Assembly: GCA_964019695.1 (NCBI GenBank)
Contig: OZ026527.1
Location: forward strand, 72,069,471-72,133,470
DNA from: Loripinus fragilis
Lineage: Eukaryota; Mollusca; Bivalvia; Lucinida; Lucinidae
Length of the DNA: 64,000 nucleotides
Direction: 5' to 3'
Under the pieces are notes generated by a model. It saw nothing but the letters and a program-made list of their open reading frames with translations, had not been told where the DNA came from and did no database searches. Below, in pieces: positions 39,201-54,200 of this stretch (position 1 is its first letter; every line of letters begins with the position of its first letter). The translations under genes and the position numbers were made by a program.

Positions 39201-42200
39201 AACATTTCGTTGCGCAAAAATATGGACATGTTTAGTTCTGCATTCAAGAAAAGTATTCCTAATAACACTACCATTGCGTTCAAGAAACGGGTGGGGTAAC
39301 TCAACCCCTCATATCTTGCTGAAACCATAAGAACTTCTCATGATATTGCGTTAATCATCACAAAAAGTCATCGATTTATACTCTCAATGTATTCTTACTC
39401 CCTTATTTGCCACTGTTTTCAATTTAAATGAGCCAGAACGTCAACTCATAGCTTAACGCTTTCTACCCCATGTGAAGAATGTACGTTGTTCCCTTTATTT
39501 TGGTTTACAAACTTTCTTTTGGTTTCAATACAAATAACACAAATTGTACTTAACATGAATACCAACGCATGGCATGTTTAAACTACAGTCCGTTATATAT
39601 TTTTTAAATATGTGCATTGCTACATGCGGTTTTTAGTCGCGCGGTTTTGGTACCGGTGTCCCGATATTTATTTATTAGAAAAAACAACAAACTTGGCCAT
39701 TATTTGTATAATGACTTGACCAGAGGTGGTCTACAAAATGGTTTGTCATTATCTAATTTCATCAAATAGTGTTAATGTTATGCACACTTTTCAAAACGTA
39801 AAGAGTTTCAAACTCCATTGAAATTTAGATTTTTTCAGTTATATTTTTCGTGGATGCATTATAACATCCTCATGCAATTTGTGTCCTAACATAGAAGAAA
39901 GAATGGGTTGTCAATGGGTTACTAAGATAAAATACCATGCTACGCACTTTCCAAATGGCCCTCATAAAATGACATTGTTTCATAATTAACTATTATTTAA
40001 AATATAGCATTGCCTCTGCGTGTGTGCGTGCGTGCGTGCGTGCGTGTGTGCGTGTGTGTGTGTGTGTGTGCTATTCTGGTGATGTTTCTGATTTCATACA
40101 TTATATATTCGACCTAACCTCAGCATAATACAGCTGACCTTCGATAAATGTTGTTGACTCAAGTCAATATTGATTGGTATTCGATCAATTTAGAAATCCT
40201 TGGTGTCTAATTTTGGTACATATTAATTAATAGACAAGTTTCAATGAGTGTTATTAAGCTTTCGAAGAAATGTCTAGAAGGCACGCAGAGAAAGAGGTAC
40301 AAGCCGCAAGAAGCATACTCCACTCCACTTATAGCTCGAATGTGATGTCATAAAGCATATTCCTTACAAAAAGCAAATGTCAAGCAACTAGCAACAAGTT
40401 GGCATGTGCGCTCATCGAAGACTCATCAATCAGGCCCCGCGGTTACAAAACTTTTTCCGTGATCAACTCAGCTAAACACGAAATTTATCCTACTCATAAA
40501 TGTTAAAATGCCAGCAAAAGTTGGCATTTTAACATTTATTAGCATAATGGATACATCATGTGAGAGCTTAAAAGCAAGAAATTCTAATCTTTTTTAGCAT
40601 TTTAGTTTTATGAGTATTTGAAATTATATGTTCATTTGAGTTGAGCATGAAAAAAGTTTTATAACCTCGGGCCCTGCTCTCTATATGTAGCTAAGCGTCA
40701 AACATTTTCTTAAGGCGGAAAGCTAAGGCTGATCAGACTGCAAATACGCAGACTGATTTGAAACTTTGCTCAATGGACATGTGAACTAGTACTTTGGGCG
40801 GAATATTGACTCAATAGACGTTTCTGAACCACGCCCAGAATGCCTGATAGTGTATAACTGGCCAATGCAACGATGGCTAAGCCTGTGACATATTCCCACA
40901 AACAAATTCGCACGTGTTCAACCCCCCCACAACTAATCGAGGTTTACCTTGCAGTGATTTGGATTTTTGCAGGGTATTTTTCATGCGTTTTCTCGTCTTC
41001 TGACTTCTTTAAAAAAGTAAAACATCATCATCATCTTTTTGAAATGTTATTTCAGAATACCATCAGAGTATCAAGCAGTTTGGATCCAGATTGAGTCCAA
41101 CAAAGTGTCGGTCTAGGTCTGGTGTTCAAAAACTGTTTGTGAATGTTATCAGCAGATGACATTAGTAAACAAATAGCTAAAGTATGCGTGGTTTTTGGAA
41201 AGCTGAATTGTGCTTTTGTCAGCTGCTAGCAAATGATTGCGCGCTCATGCAAGAAAAAGAAAGAGTAGTAATACTTACTCCCGTTCCGCCATTCCTGCTC
41301 CTGGGAGAGTGGGGCTAAATGTGAATAAAAAGCTGTTAATAAAATAGATTGTCAACACAAATCGCCAACATTGAATGCATATCCCAGTAGACACCAAACG
41401 TTAAAACAACGTAGTATGAACGTCGATGCGATGCATCGACGTTCAAACGACGTTTTTTGACGTTATGTGTTTGCTGTGATATGTAAGTATCGCTAGGAGT
41501 CATAATACATGTACCAGTATTTTATATGAGGACTATTTATTAACCCTTTGTATATGGGAAACCCATCAATTGGTACTTTTACAAACAGTGAAGATCCAGA
41601 TGAAATGCCTCATCTTGCCGAATTTCATCAGTGTCTACACTTTTTGTTAAAGTAAAAAAGATCTTTAGACTAAAACATTTCTTTTTTTAAGAAAAATATA
41701 ACCTCACACCCCAAGATATATAATGGACCATCCCAACTTAATTGTATCAGAATAGAAGGAAGAACCCATTTGTATACAAAGGATTAAATAATAAGCCTAG
41801 ACCATTAAGCAACCCTTAACCTGCCGAGCTCTGGAAATAAGTATAAATCATCCAGATTCCATCAGTTCACAAAAAATGGTGCAGATCCAGATTATGTGAA
41901 CTAGCTACGTGTACCTGATTATAATGCAAATGTTTTGCATTCTTTTGCATTCTTTTCAAAATGTTTTGCATTCTATTAGAACCGTTTCAACGAGACACTT
42001 CTTTTGAGCACACGAAACATGTCTGGTAAAACTGATGGATACGAACATATTTTCAAATGCACTCTTAAATATTGTGATTATCTAAACCCCGTGCGATTGC
42101 TTTCACCAAAAATATTTTTTAAATAAAAATGATCAACCATATTTTTGGGCCTGTCCACAACATTATGGTACTTATTGCATAAGCGTTAAGCCGCTCTCTT

Positions 42201-45200
42201 AATATTGCTTCACAGCTTGTGGTGAGTATTTATTTACTTCATATCTCTGTGATCCAATATGTACTGTAACATCTTATGTGCTGGCTCAAGATATGGCTTT
42301 GATAAAACAATTAATCAATAACACTGTACACATCTATGAAATCTGATTAGCATAGGAATAATATAATCTGACAAATATAAAACTGTTTCTCACTGATGGC
42401 CCAAACACATTTCAGAGATTTATTTAAGAAACAAATTCGATTATTGAAATGCCCATGGGGTCATACATACTTTGGGTCTCTTGCAAAGTAAGTGAAGCTC
42501 TTTGTGAACGGATTCACGTTAACTTGCAAGATACCCAAAGTATTCATGATTCATTGAACAGACCAAGAATTGAATTTATTGCTTATATTTACATTTTATT
42601 ATAAACATTTATTTGTACTGTATATTGAAATAGTTTATACTTTAGGAAAGAACATATTTTTTGTATTTGATATGTATTCCTATTAACGGTTTGTTGGGGT
42701 GTAAACGGAAAGGCAGAACAGCCAGTGTGAACACGACAGCCAATGGAACAAACAAAATGCTACTTTTCCATGTAACACAGATGTAGTGTTAGGGATCATG
42801 GTGGCACTCTCTATCAAATCAAAATGGTCTTGCACATGTAGATGCTTATGCTTACAGAGGGCTACGTGCTTGTAAGTGAACTTATCCTGCTCATAAGCTA
42901 GATTCCCTGGCACTGAAATGGGAAGTGTGCAACTAATTATATCACTATTTTTTATGGAGGCAAGTTCATGGTTAGAACAGATAATAATCCACCAATGTAG
43001 GTTTTAACTACTGCCATATAATGCAACGGTAAATACCAGTAGATGGTTAGCTGCATTGTCTAGTTGAAGCTTTATGCTTCATTAAAATGCTGGTATTACA
43101 AATCAGGAGGCTGACGCTTTGTCCAGTTTACCCATCTTAATTCAGCAGGTCCTACTTAATGAAGCTATCAAACCCATATGTTAGACTGTGTTCAGTCACA
43201 GAGGATACAGCTGTTGAGTAAATTCTCATTGCACAGGACTGTAGCTTGGGCAGAGATTGTGTGACTTCTGATTATAGAACTGGTGCAGTCAGTTTGACTG
43301 ATTCACTGTGCTGACTGTTGATGTTACAATCAGTGGAGTCACGTAGTAAGTTTCTGCTATATATGATCCTACCAAGATACAAGAGGTCTTTCATGTTTAT
43401 TTGAACAAAATTGAAAACACCGTTTTTCTTTTATTTCTCATTATATTTGGTAATAATTGATTTCCATGGGTTAGTCTGATCTCCAGGAATACGCAGTCAT
43501 CAAAAAACAGTACTTAGTTTTTATTTTCTGGTTTGAAACAGTCTCTGAAGATGAGTAGTCCAATTTTAAGCGTTTAAAAATGCTGTCCCAAATGAAATGT
43601 ACTAAATCTTTCTCAAACAATTTCTCTAAAAGATATGAAGTTTTTCGCTTGGAACCTTTTATATATTGTACATAAATAACTAAAGCGTGTTCTGATAGAA
43701 AATAAAGCATTCCAGTTGGATATTTACTTTTTGGAAGCGATTTGAACATCAAATTTTAGGGTTTACAGTTTCCATAGCAACACTAAATTGTATGCAAATA
43801 CTCAATTGCAATATTTGGTGATCAGTTTTATCGGCGATAGATACTTAAAATATCTAGGAAATTGAGTCCGTTGTGAGTTTGGAGAATTTGTTTTTCAAAA
43901 TTCACCCAAGACACATTTTATACCTGAGATACCCATTTTGGCACCTGTATGAAAGAACTTATTAAGCCCAGTTTCCAAGCAAATACAGGAACAAATAGGC
44001 GGTTTCTCATTTGAAAAATAGACTGAGTGTTCCTCTTTACTTTAAAAACAATCTCACACTTAAATACACATTTACTTAGAAGATACATCCGTTTTAGCTC
44101 TTAAAATAAGTAAAAGGGGGTGGGGATGTATTAAGGTCCGCCATGTTATGGCTATGCTTTAATTTACAATCTTGTCTACTTGGCAATACCAAAGAAACGT
44201 CCGTTATGCATGAAAAAGCAAAATGTGTTTGTTTTATTTATAACAACCGCAAAAAGTGAAATTCAAATTTGTTCAAATAAACATGAAACATGTCTCGTAC
44301 AAACAGCTCTTGAATCTTCTAATTGCAGGGATGTTTGTATGAATGGGGTCGCCTCTTTCTAAAAGATAGTATTCTTTACTACAAACTAAATGAGACCAAA
44401 ATCCACCAGCTAATGTCGTCAGAGGTTTATAGGATCATTGCTTTTGCGGCTTTCTACTTCCAAGGTCTAAAATTCGAAAGCCAGATCAATAAAGAACTCT
44501 TGGACATGCCAAGATCGATAGACAAGAACCAAACCCTTTTCATCCAATATGCGACGGAATTGCAAGAAAGGCCAAACAAAATCTTTCTCAACATGCTGGA
44601 AACACATAAAGACCACCAGAAGGCTCATTGGATATTTCATGTGCCTGAGTTGGTTCACGCATACAACTCAAAGTACAGGCTATAACAAAGCTTTCAATAT
44701 TTAGGCGACATCCAAGATTGGCAGTGGCAGCTTTCTTAGGTAGTACGCCATGCAGTAAATCAAATAAAATTCTGCATACATTTTTGGTCTCAAATAGACT
44801 AGACTTTACATTTAACTACAGAGAAAGAGGCATATTGACAGGCTTGTAAATACAAGAAATTCTATAGCATGAGGGTTTTCTAAGTACTTACTTAACTTAT
44901 ATTGTATGTACTATGGACCCAGAAACAAACGTTCAAAACATGCATACAATTCACCACTCATCTAAAGAATTTTCACGTTTAAACCATTTTCATGAGCACA
45001 AATGAAAGGAGTGATTGCGTTCATTTGAGCATTGCTCCAAACAGCTGAGTGCATAGATACATATCAATACAGTAGTAAGAACGGTGAAACAATGCAAACA
45101 TCAAAGTGACACTACTGCTATGAGCAATCATGACAGTATCGCTGTTCCTGATAGCCAATTGAATGTGAGGAAAAGTGCACAAGCAAGAGGATGCAGGTTC

Positions 45201-48200
45201 GTCTCCGCCTGTAATCTTTTTTTCATTTTCTATTTTTTTTTCTTTTTTTTTTTGTTTTGTTTGTTTTAAGTATTAATTGATGTTTTGCTCAATTTAAAAT
45301 GAATCAGATGATTTATTACTTACAGAGATTTACGTGAAAAGGTTGTTCCAAATTATTGGCAAAACAAGCGCTTGCAAAGCATTCACTTTACATGCAGTTT
45401 GAACTTAAGTTTAGTGGGAGAGTGTATAAACAATAGTATCTATGAAGTCTTGACACAAAGTAATGCAGATTATTTTAAATATTTGCGATTACTGATAAAA
45501 AGATATCCAAAACAGAGATTCACTTTCACTTTCCAAGTGTACAGTAATAGCTACAGGACTATATACAGTGTATAGTGATTTGAAGGAACTGAAGTATGCA
45601 AAAACCTGGCTTTGGAAAAGCAGCCTTCAATGAGGAGCCTACAAAAATAACAATAACAAATGCAATTGATAAAGGAACTAAAAACAATTGAACAAAGGTT
45701 ATTAAAATAAAAAACGAACACACTTGAACGCTAACTTATGTCTGTTTGGTTTTAAACTCTGCACCATATCCACTTAACTAATCAGTACGACGGTAAGAAA
45801 AGTTTCATTATCAGCATTAGTTCTTGCTAAATTCCTGTAAGACTTACGGTACATACCGAAAATTAACCGAAGGTAAAAATATATTTTGCACTAACCGTGA
45901 AATTATGCACCTGTACGAGGTTAATAAAATCATAGAATACAGTAGCAAAAATAGGCTTTCTTGTCAATTTTTGGAATGGGACAGTTTTCAAAAGGTTTTA
46001 GGTGAAAGATATATGTCAGAAATACGCTACGCATGTTGTGTCGTCAACATAAAACATAATGACGTCACTGTTTGGTCTGACGTGGCGCCAGTTTGCATAT
46101 GATACCTATCCTAAGGCAACCTCAAAATACTGTCTATAATTTCTTCATTTCACTTATCAAAATATAATTGTAAGTCATTTTCTAGGTGCTAACTAAGTTA
46201 CCACCCAATACTTTCCCCGATAAACGCACTGGAAAAAGTCAAATTGAATGAGAAATGTCCATGGAAAAATTTAGTTTGTGTATGAAATAATAAGATTTTT
46301 TTCGCTAAATACCATTTATCATATGACGTCGCGTCTGGGAGTGAAATAACGCCATGCAATAAAATCTGTAAACCACTAGTGGTTTATCGATTTTCGGGAA
46401 ACGTTATGACGTCCATAACAACGTTGCGTACATAATGACAAAATTATAACGTTTTACGGCTGAAATGAGATTTTATCATATGATAAATAGAATCTAACAT
46501 TCGTGCTCTTGTATTATTGGATTTATTAAACTCGTTGCGAAAAAGAAATAAAATGCTCGGCAAGCCTCGCATTTTATCTCTTTTTCCCAACTCGTTTAAT
46601 AAATTCAATAAAACATGAGCACTCATGTAAGATTCTCTATATACATGTTTTTCTCTTGTGGTGAAAATACCAGCATTTCTCTCGTGCTATGCACTCGTGA
46701 ATAATACTGATTTGTTCATCGTACTCGATGAAATGGGCCAATGCATGAGATTTCCAACAATGTGGCATTTTGACATGTGTAGACTCGGACGAGCCTCTGC
46801 AGCCTCCTTTTAAGCTTAGAAACTCCAAATGGTATTCAGTCAGTAGCTTAACAATCATAGAATACTCAGGCGACGAGCAAAGGCTCTGATCAGACTGCTG
46901 GTCTGAGGCTTTGCTGGTCGCACATACCACATTGTTGGAAATCTCATGCACTGGCTCATTTGGTATTCACTCACAATCTAATAAGATTAAATGGTAAACA
47001 TTTTCAAATGCGTAGCTGGGTTGTAGGAGCTACATATTTATTTATGAAAAAAGGAAACGAAACAGCTACCAAAAAATAGCAGTTTCAAATGGCAAATGTG
47101 CTATTACATACCTTCTGTAGTTGTTTCCACTTGTCCGCCTTGACCCCCAGGCCCTCCTGGACCAACTGGCCTTCCTGGGGCCCCTAGTCCTAAGCCTAAA
47201 AGATAAACATTTTAACCTTTGTTGGCTGATTTGGAACAGTGTAGATTCAAGTCAGCTTTGTTCTCTTCTAAAGTCAGCTGGCCTGGATCTACTTATACTA
47301 TTTTCAAAAAAAAAAATATCCGGGTTCAGCAAAATAACTGTTATGTTCTATGTCTAGTGTGACTGTGGCATTTTATATATTTGCTTTTATTTTTTTTTTA
47401 TAATTTAGGTTATTAAGTTTTACAGACATATTTTCACAAATGAAATTGTTTTCTTCAATTTTCTATCTAGACAAAAAGTAGCTCACTACTCATGAAATGT
47501 ATATTTCATTTTTATTTGACTCGATGAAAAAAAATGTCATACTTATGACAAAAATCTAAATATCTTCTTTTTTGTAAAATTGTTTACAACATTTACACAT
47601 CTCGATTAAAATCCTTTGTGTCATTTGAAAAAGCTTTATGAGTTATTTTCCCCTACTTGGACACGATTACAAGTACATGTAACAGCGTATCCAGAACGCT
47701 AAAAAGGTTACGCACATCAAAGGGAGACTACTGGATCAAGCACTGATTTCTTCAATTGTGTCCCTTTTCATGATGGGAACTATTCTCAAAGGAAAGAATT
47801 TGCTCCCAGAGGGACATTTACCACATTAGGTGACCTCCCTTGAATTTTACTATTTTATTACGCACGTGCGTAACTGCGTAATGGGAGCTACGCCAATGAT
47901 AAGTACCAAATTGTTAACAACACGGCAGAACTATATTATCTGAATATAAAACTACGTTTCCACGCATTTCAGCCATATCGAAGCCAGGAAAAAATAAGAG
48001 AACCTTAAGACAGATTTTAAATGTATTACACCAAGACCTTTGACCAAGTATGAACGCATCAAGAATCCATCAAAAATGACAGAGAGTTCACGTTACAGAA
48101 TTTAAGTGTATTTAACCATGACCTTTAACCCCAAGACAATATTGGTAATCTGAAACATGAATTATACATCAACTGACCGTCATGTGCAATACTCGAAGTG

Positions 48201-51200
48201 AATATATATATTTATCAGCATGCAGTGCGAGAAGGAATAAGTGGAAAGCCACTTGGCCAGTTCCTGCAGAATGATGCATAATTGGATCAAAATATACCAT
48301 GGTTTTCAAGAGTTATGATTGTTATTACTCACTGACGAAGGGGCACAGACTGATAGACGGACACATACATGTTTCTGTTTATAAGATGAGGTGGCTTTAC
48401 AACGATTTAGCTTGTCAGTCTTACTATAATAAGAAACCTGTGTTTGAATTGCAAGGATGTTTGCAGCATGGATACCAATAAGGTTCGGGAGAGCAGTGGC
48501 TCAGTGATAGAGTGCTGGACTCTAATTGGAGCAAATTTGAGACCTTTGACAGAACAATTAACATAGAGCACAAGAAAATACCAAAAATATATTTTAACAG
48601 ATGATGAGAATTATCAAGGCACACAACATATTTAAAGATTTTTGGGGTATTTAGCTGTTCTGATATCTAATTCTTAAAAAAATCGTTCACCAAAAGCCTT
48701 AAAGTTGGTCCAAAAGGGCGATTTCTCTATTTTAAGCCTGTTTTGTAGGCCATTTTTGTTACCATAGCAACCATAAAATTTTTAATAAATGCCAGAATTT
48801 TACATTTGAGTTATTCTTCTAATAAACCAATCAGAAGAAATTGGTGAAAAACAACTTTCAGATTTTGGCTCCAGAGGGGGCCAAAATAGCCCCTTAACGC
48901 ACGTACCCCTTTTATGCAAAAATATTAACACATTTCAAAATGGGAAGTATTTAGTAGCATGTCATTTTAATAGTTATGATTTTGGAGCAGCATTTACTTT
49001 TGGCCATGATTTCAGCACATTGAAGACCTAAACCCCTTAGCGGGCAATTTTGTAAACAGTGTAGACCCAGATTAAAATGTCACATTGTGTGAAATTTCAA
49101 TAGGGTCTGCACTATTTGCTAACACAAAATCAATCTTCAGAGAAGAAATTATAGATTTAGAAATTATAACATGTAACCCCTTCAGTATATAATGGAGTAT
49201 CCCGACTTTATCCTATCAAAACTCATGGAAATTTCCGATCCCAAATGGGTTAAACCTTAAAACGCCAAGAAAAAAAATGCATCTGAAAATTTTGTCTGCT
49301 GAAGTCGTCTGCTGCAAATCATTGCCGAACATTACTGACGAATTTTAGTAGAAGCAAACAGCGTGGACCCTAAAGGAGCAGTCTGGTCTGGCCCCATTTT
49401 GTTTGCCTTAGAGGCTTCTTAAACATTTCAGCAGACGAGAAAAGCAGACTACTTTTGGGTTAATTTCCTTACCTATTCCAGTTCCCGAAACTCCTACAGG
49501 GAGGAAGTCTGATGGTTTCCCTGAAAAAGTAAATGAGACGCGGCATGAGATTTCTAGCAATTTGACATTTTGACAAGTGGAGTACATCTGATGATTTCCC
49601 TGAAAAATAAATGAGCTGCGACATGTGACCTCCGTTTCAGCACTTCAGAAGTACTAAGACTTCAAATAAGTTTTTGAATGCTTGGGGAAAGATAATTAGT
49701 GCAGAGACATTATTAGATGAAAATGTTTGTTGCATGTATATAAAGGCTACATTTATAGAAGTTAACCAGCTAAGATATGATTCTTTATCACAGAAATATC
49801 AAGGTACATCAGTTCAGGTACTCATTGCTTTTAATGGCATAGTTTTCCTCCTTGTAAAGCTTTAGTCTTTCTCCTACTTCAAGAGTATCACTTGAAACAC
49901 ATACTCAAAGAGCCAACTATTAGGAATGCATATCAGTTTCCCAATGTTCCAAGCCATGAATGGCAAAATTTGAAAGTTGATAATGGCTCATCAATTTTGA
50001 GTGGACTGGTGGTAAAACTGTATAACAGTAAATGATTGAAATATTGTGAAATGATTCTACTAATTGCAAGGAGGCGTGTGATAATAATGTTTACCACAGA
50101 AACAGACAACGACAAACGTTTAACATGAGTGTTAAATCGATGAAAATTAGTTTGGACCATTTCATTTTTTGTATTGTCTTGTACAAATGTAAAAATGTCT
50201 TCTCTATTTGTGGCTCTATATTTAGCATTATAAGCACAGTATTAGGAAATGTGTCCAAAAGGTCATTGATAACATCTGTTACAACAGTCCATGGGCTTGA
50301 TAATCAAAAATGAATATAATTTCCATTTTTTTCGCACCAAAGACATATAAGTACACATTAAGTGTCCTGGATCCGATTGTATCAACACGTCATTAGCCTA
50401 ATGACAAATTAGCGGCTAATACGTTATTAAAACGCTAACGACGTATTAGTTAATGACGGCATTAAAGTGGGTTGTACGAAAGGTTCATTAAGCCGACGTT
50501 AGTTAATAACGCGCTAATGACGAACCTCGTCATTAAAATTAACGTGAACCAGTCACCTAGAATTTCCGGTCGGTAAAAACCCCAATTAGATCTAACAAAT
50601 CCAAGTTCGTTTGAGCAAAAGAAAGAAAATTAAAACAAAACACAGGAGCTTGAAGTTCGGTCCTTATATCACCTATATAGCCTAAAAACCAAAAGCTCAC
50701 GGTGTCACTACGTAATGACATTGTGAGCTTTTGGTTTTGAGGCTATAGGGGTGACCGGCTTAAGGATCGAACTTCAAGCTCCTGTGAACAAAATAATGTT
50801 GGTACGACGTCAACTGTTACATCTTTTGTCAACAACAATAACAAAACTCCACGAAGAATCAGGAATTCGATCACTTAAACAGTCGAATGAGGAGAGAACT
50901 TATGAGAATCTACATGATTAACAGTAGAATTATCCCGTATTGTCTTTTTTTTAAAGTTTTTTTGATTTTATTTAAATTTATCCGGTTTCTGACAACAGAA
51001 TCGCGCATACAAATAATTCACGACTACTTATCATCGCAATTTCAACATCTTGAACGAATTTAAAACGCTGAAAGTTTTGCTAAACCAGCATTGAGATTCG
51101 TCAGTGATATGCATAAAGCAAAGAAAACAGCTTGTTGTGTAAGGTCGCCTACAAGTATATCCAAAAAATGGCATTTGAATTCTCTTTGGTCCAGGTAATT

Positions 51201-54200
51201 TTCATCTAATTCTTCTAGCAGAAACATGTTTGCCTTGTAATCGATGCGAGATTGCATGGCGGTGGCAAACTGACGCTCAGACAGAGCTAATCTTAAAGCC
51301 ACATTCCCTAATTGGGCTTCTGCAGTAAGTTGAATTTGAACATCGACATATGATATACAGCAATGTGGCATTTGACAAGTGTAGCCTTCTTTTAAGCTTA
51401 GAAACACCAAATGATGTTTGGTCAGTAGCTTAACAGTTATAGAATACTCAAGCGACTAGCAAGTGTGTGGTGGTTGTAGTGGTGGTGGTTTGTGTGTGTG
51501 TTGGGGGGTGGGGGGCGGGGGTACCGTCAATATCATTTTTATTGTTACATATGCTAGACACCAGCAACTACTGTTTTCCCTTAAAATATATCGGGTATAC
51601 CCAGGTGCGTTACTGAGGCATTTATAGAGTACGCAGTCTTGAGGGGTCTGTCGGTAATCCCCCTGTATGGGCCCGGGGTGGACCCCTGTGGCAGAAAAAT
51701 GTTTTAGGGCATTCCAAAGGGCTGAAATGAGCCCTTAAGACACGCAACTAAACACTATTAGCTACATTTTTCTTCCAACCTCAAATTAAATACAGTAAAA
51801 CCAGTCTTAAGCGGCCACTCAAAAAGAAGACCAAAGCTTGGTTTTCAAAACCAAATATCGCTTAATGCAGGTCAAAAGTATTGCAGAATGCTCCAAAGGG
51901 AGTATTCTGCAATACTTTCGATCTTCATGAAGATACAATTTGTCATGAAGATCGTCTTTTTTTCTTTTTATTATTTTTATTACTATTTTTATTCTTATTT
52001 TGGGTGGCCGCCTAAGACAGGTTTTATTGTACCTAAAAACCTGTACTAGCTGCGTCAAGTTGTACGCACATGCGTATGTTTGCGTACACGTAGACCTGTA
52101 CGCCCCTGATACCACATAAATATTTCCATCTGAACCGTTGAAATGTGTAGTAATTAAAAGTTTGAGCTCAGAAAAAATAATCAAGGCAACGTATGTCTAT
52201 AAGAATTCAAGAAACCCCTACCCCCACCCCACTGGGATCATACCCCATAAATTATGTGTGCTGCGCTATTATAGATTTCCAAAGGGTGCTATTATAGTCT
52301 AACATTGTCTTCCAGTGCCAATAGTAGAAAATAGACTGTGTCTGGCCAGACGTAACGTACTGTAAGGGCTTCGTCAGTAACATATATATACATGTAGCTA
52401 CAATAAGTAACAAAAACAACCGGGCGATATAATCAGTGAATCGACATGCGTCTATATCCTGATAACATAGATGTATGCAAAGCTTAAAAAATAATGTTTA
52501 CACCCAGTTATACATAAATCAGATACGCTCTTATAACTATTACCCAATGTGAATATTTGCATACTAAACTACTGGCTATTGAAAGTCGCTTTGGTTACTA
52601 TTGCGAAGATAGACGGCCGTGTAAATATGAAACGTCACAAAATCACCCGATGTTTTATTTGACAGCGTACTGATAATTCAGTTTTCAACAGAACCACGAT
52701 TGCGCTGAATTCGGCACCTAGGCGGCCCCTGTTATCTGTCATTCATGCGCGGATCCAGAAGGGGGCAGGGAGTCCGGACCCACCCACCCCTGAAAAATCA
52801 CAAAAGTATAGGGTTTTTAGTACTACTGGTCCAGATCCCCTATAAAATCACATGACTTCCAAGCCAGCATCCACGCTGGGTCATCTGCCGTTTCGCTGAC
52901 GGGCCGATGATGGCCCGCTAAAAATGTTATTAGGATCCTCTATCCCCTCATCGACAGAAAAGCAACAAAACAAAACAAAAAAGTTTTTAAAGTTGGACCC
53001 CATATCACAAAACATTCAGGATCCGCGTATGTCCCTGTACCCCCTCCCCAACTCACAAGAACCCAGTCATACCTGCAGTGCAGACGAGGGATTATAAGAG
53101 ACACATCTCCTTTCGACAGTAATTGTCTATCATTCGCAAAGCTGACAAGCCCCCGCCCCCATCAATAACAGACATCCCTACCGCGGAACTATAGTTTATA
53201 CTTAACACCGTATGCCCTGCAGAAAAAAAGAAGAAAAAGAACGACGCCGAACGCAGAATAGTCGTTCAAAGCATGAATTAACGCATTGTGCGATAATTAT
53301 CATTCTCTCATTTCTTAAACCCCGTTATTGTCAAAGGGATTTTACAGCCTGTATTATTGTGACACAATAAAGAGCAGTAAGCCAGCTTGCCGACTCAATT
53401 TGCAGTTGGAGGGACATAGTTTTCCTCTGAAAATACTGCTTTAATTAATAGTGATGTCGGTGATGCTCGAACCCGCAACTCATCGGTTTCGAGTCAAGCG
53501 CTCTACCACTTTGCATCAATATCTGAGCTGAAAATATAAATGTAGACTATTTTTTAACGAATATATGTCTAAAGAACGAGTAAACAAACAAACAAAGGTG
53601 TCCTCGCCGTATGCAGAATAGGGATAACCATATTCATTTCGGAAGGTATATCGTCGGATACATTCGCAAATCAAGTTTTATTGCTCCCCTTGCGCGTCGT
53701 CGTAAAACTAAATTTCCGACTGTTTAGTCGATGATGTACCCCCTCAAATGAAAATTTTGAATACAGTTATCCCCTAAATGCCACTGTCGGCCTACATGTG
53801 CGGGTCCATATTTTTAGTTGATGATCCAAATACCACAAAAAGCTGGCCACCACCATTATTAAAATGGCATTTCGTCGCTAGTGTGCCGATGATGGCCCAA
53901 CATTTAATGCTGACCTTCCTATACTTTATGATTTTTCAGGGGATCCGGACCAGTATTACTAGGAAACCCTATTTCAGGGGGGTCCAGAGTCTCCGGACCC
54001 CCTGTCCCGCTCTGGATCAGCGCATGCCACAATCACTTATAGTAGACCAACTCACGGCACCATGAGAAAGATACACATAACACTGACAGGGGATCGCAGT
54101 GGTAGAGTGCTTGACTCGAGACCGAAGGGAACTAGTCAGAAACTTATTTTAAGAAAAAATAAGGTTGACGTGGAGGGCATATCGTCTATAAAAGTAAATA

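Larger units (their letters stand above)
35310..41278. other. Intron 6 (6 kb): MITEs, palindromes, microsatellite
   Basis: MITE 35352-35590; twin MITEs 36396-36770 and 37214-37589; hairpin 37655-37700; stem-loop 38093-38205; composite palindromic element 38335-38695; (TG/CG)n at 40018-40071; hairpin repeat 40440-40675. No exon found. Confidence 0.55.
41315..47111. other. Intron 5: repeat copy B, orphan M13-like exon, palindromes
   Basis: Contains a hairpin (42470-42545), repeat copy B (43380-44330), the plus-strand ORF 44329-44685, a T-rich tract (45220-45265), a palindromic element (46350-46640) and a MITE (46733-46960). No gene exon found. Confidence 0.55.

Noticed and set aside
46637..46951. 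104-codon minus-strand ORF
   Set aside because: Spans a MITE found at several other sites in the window.
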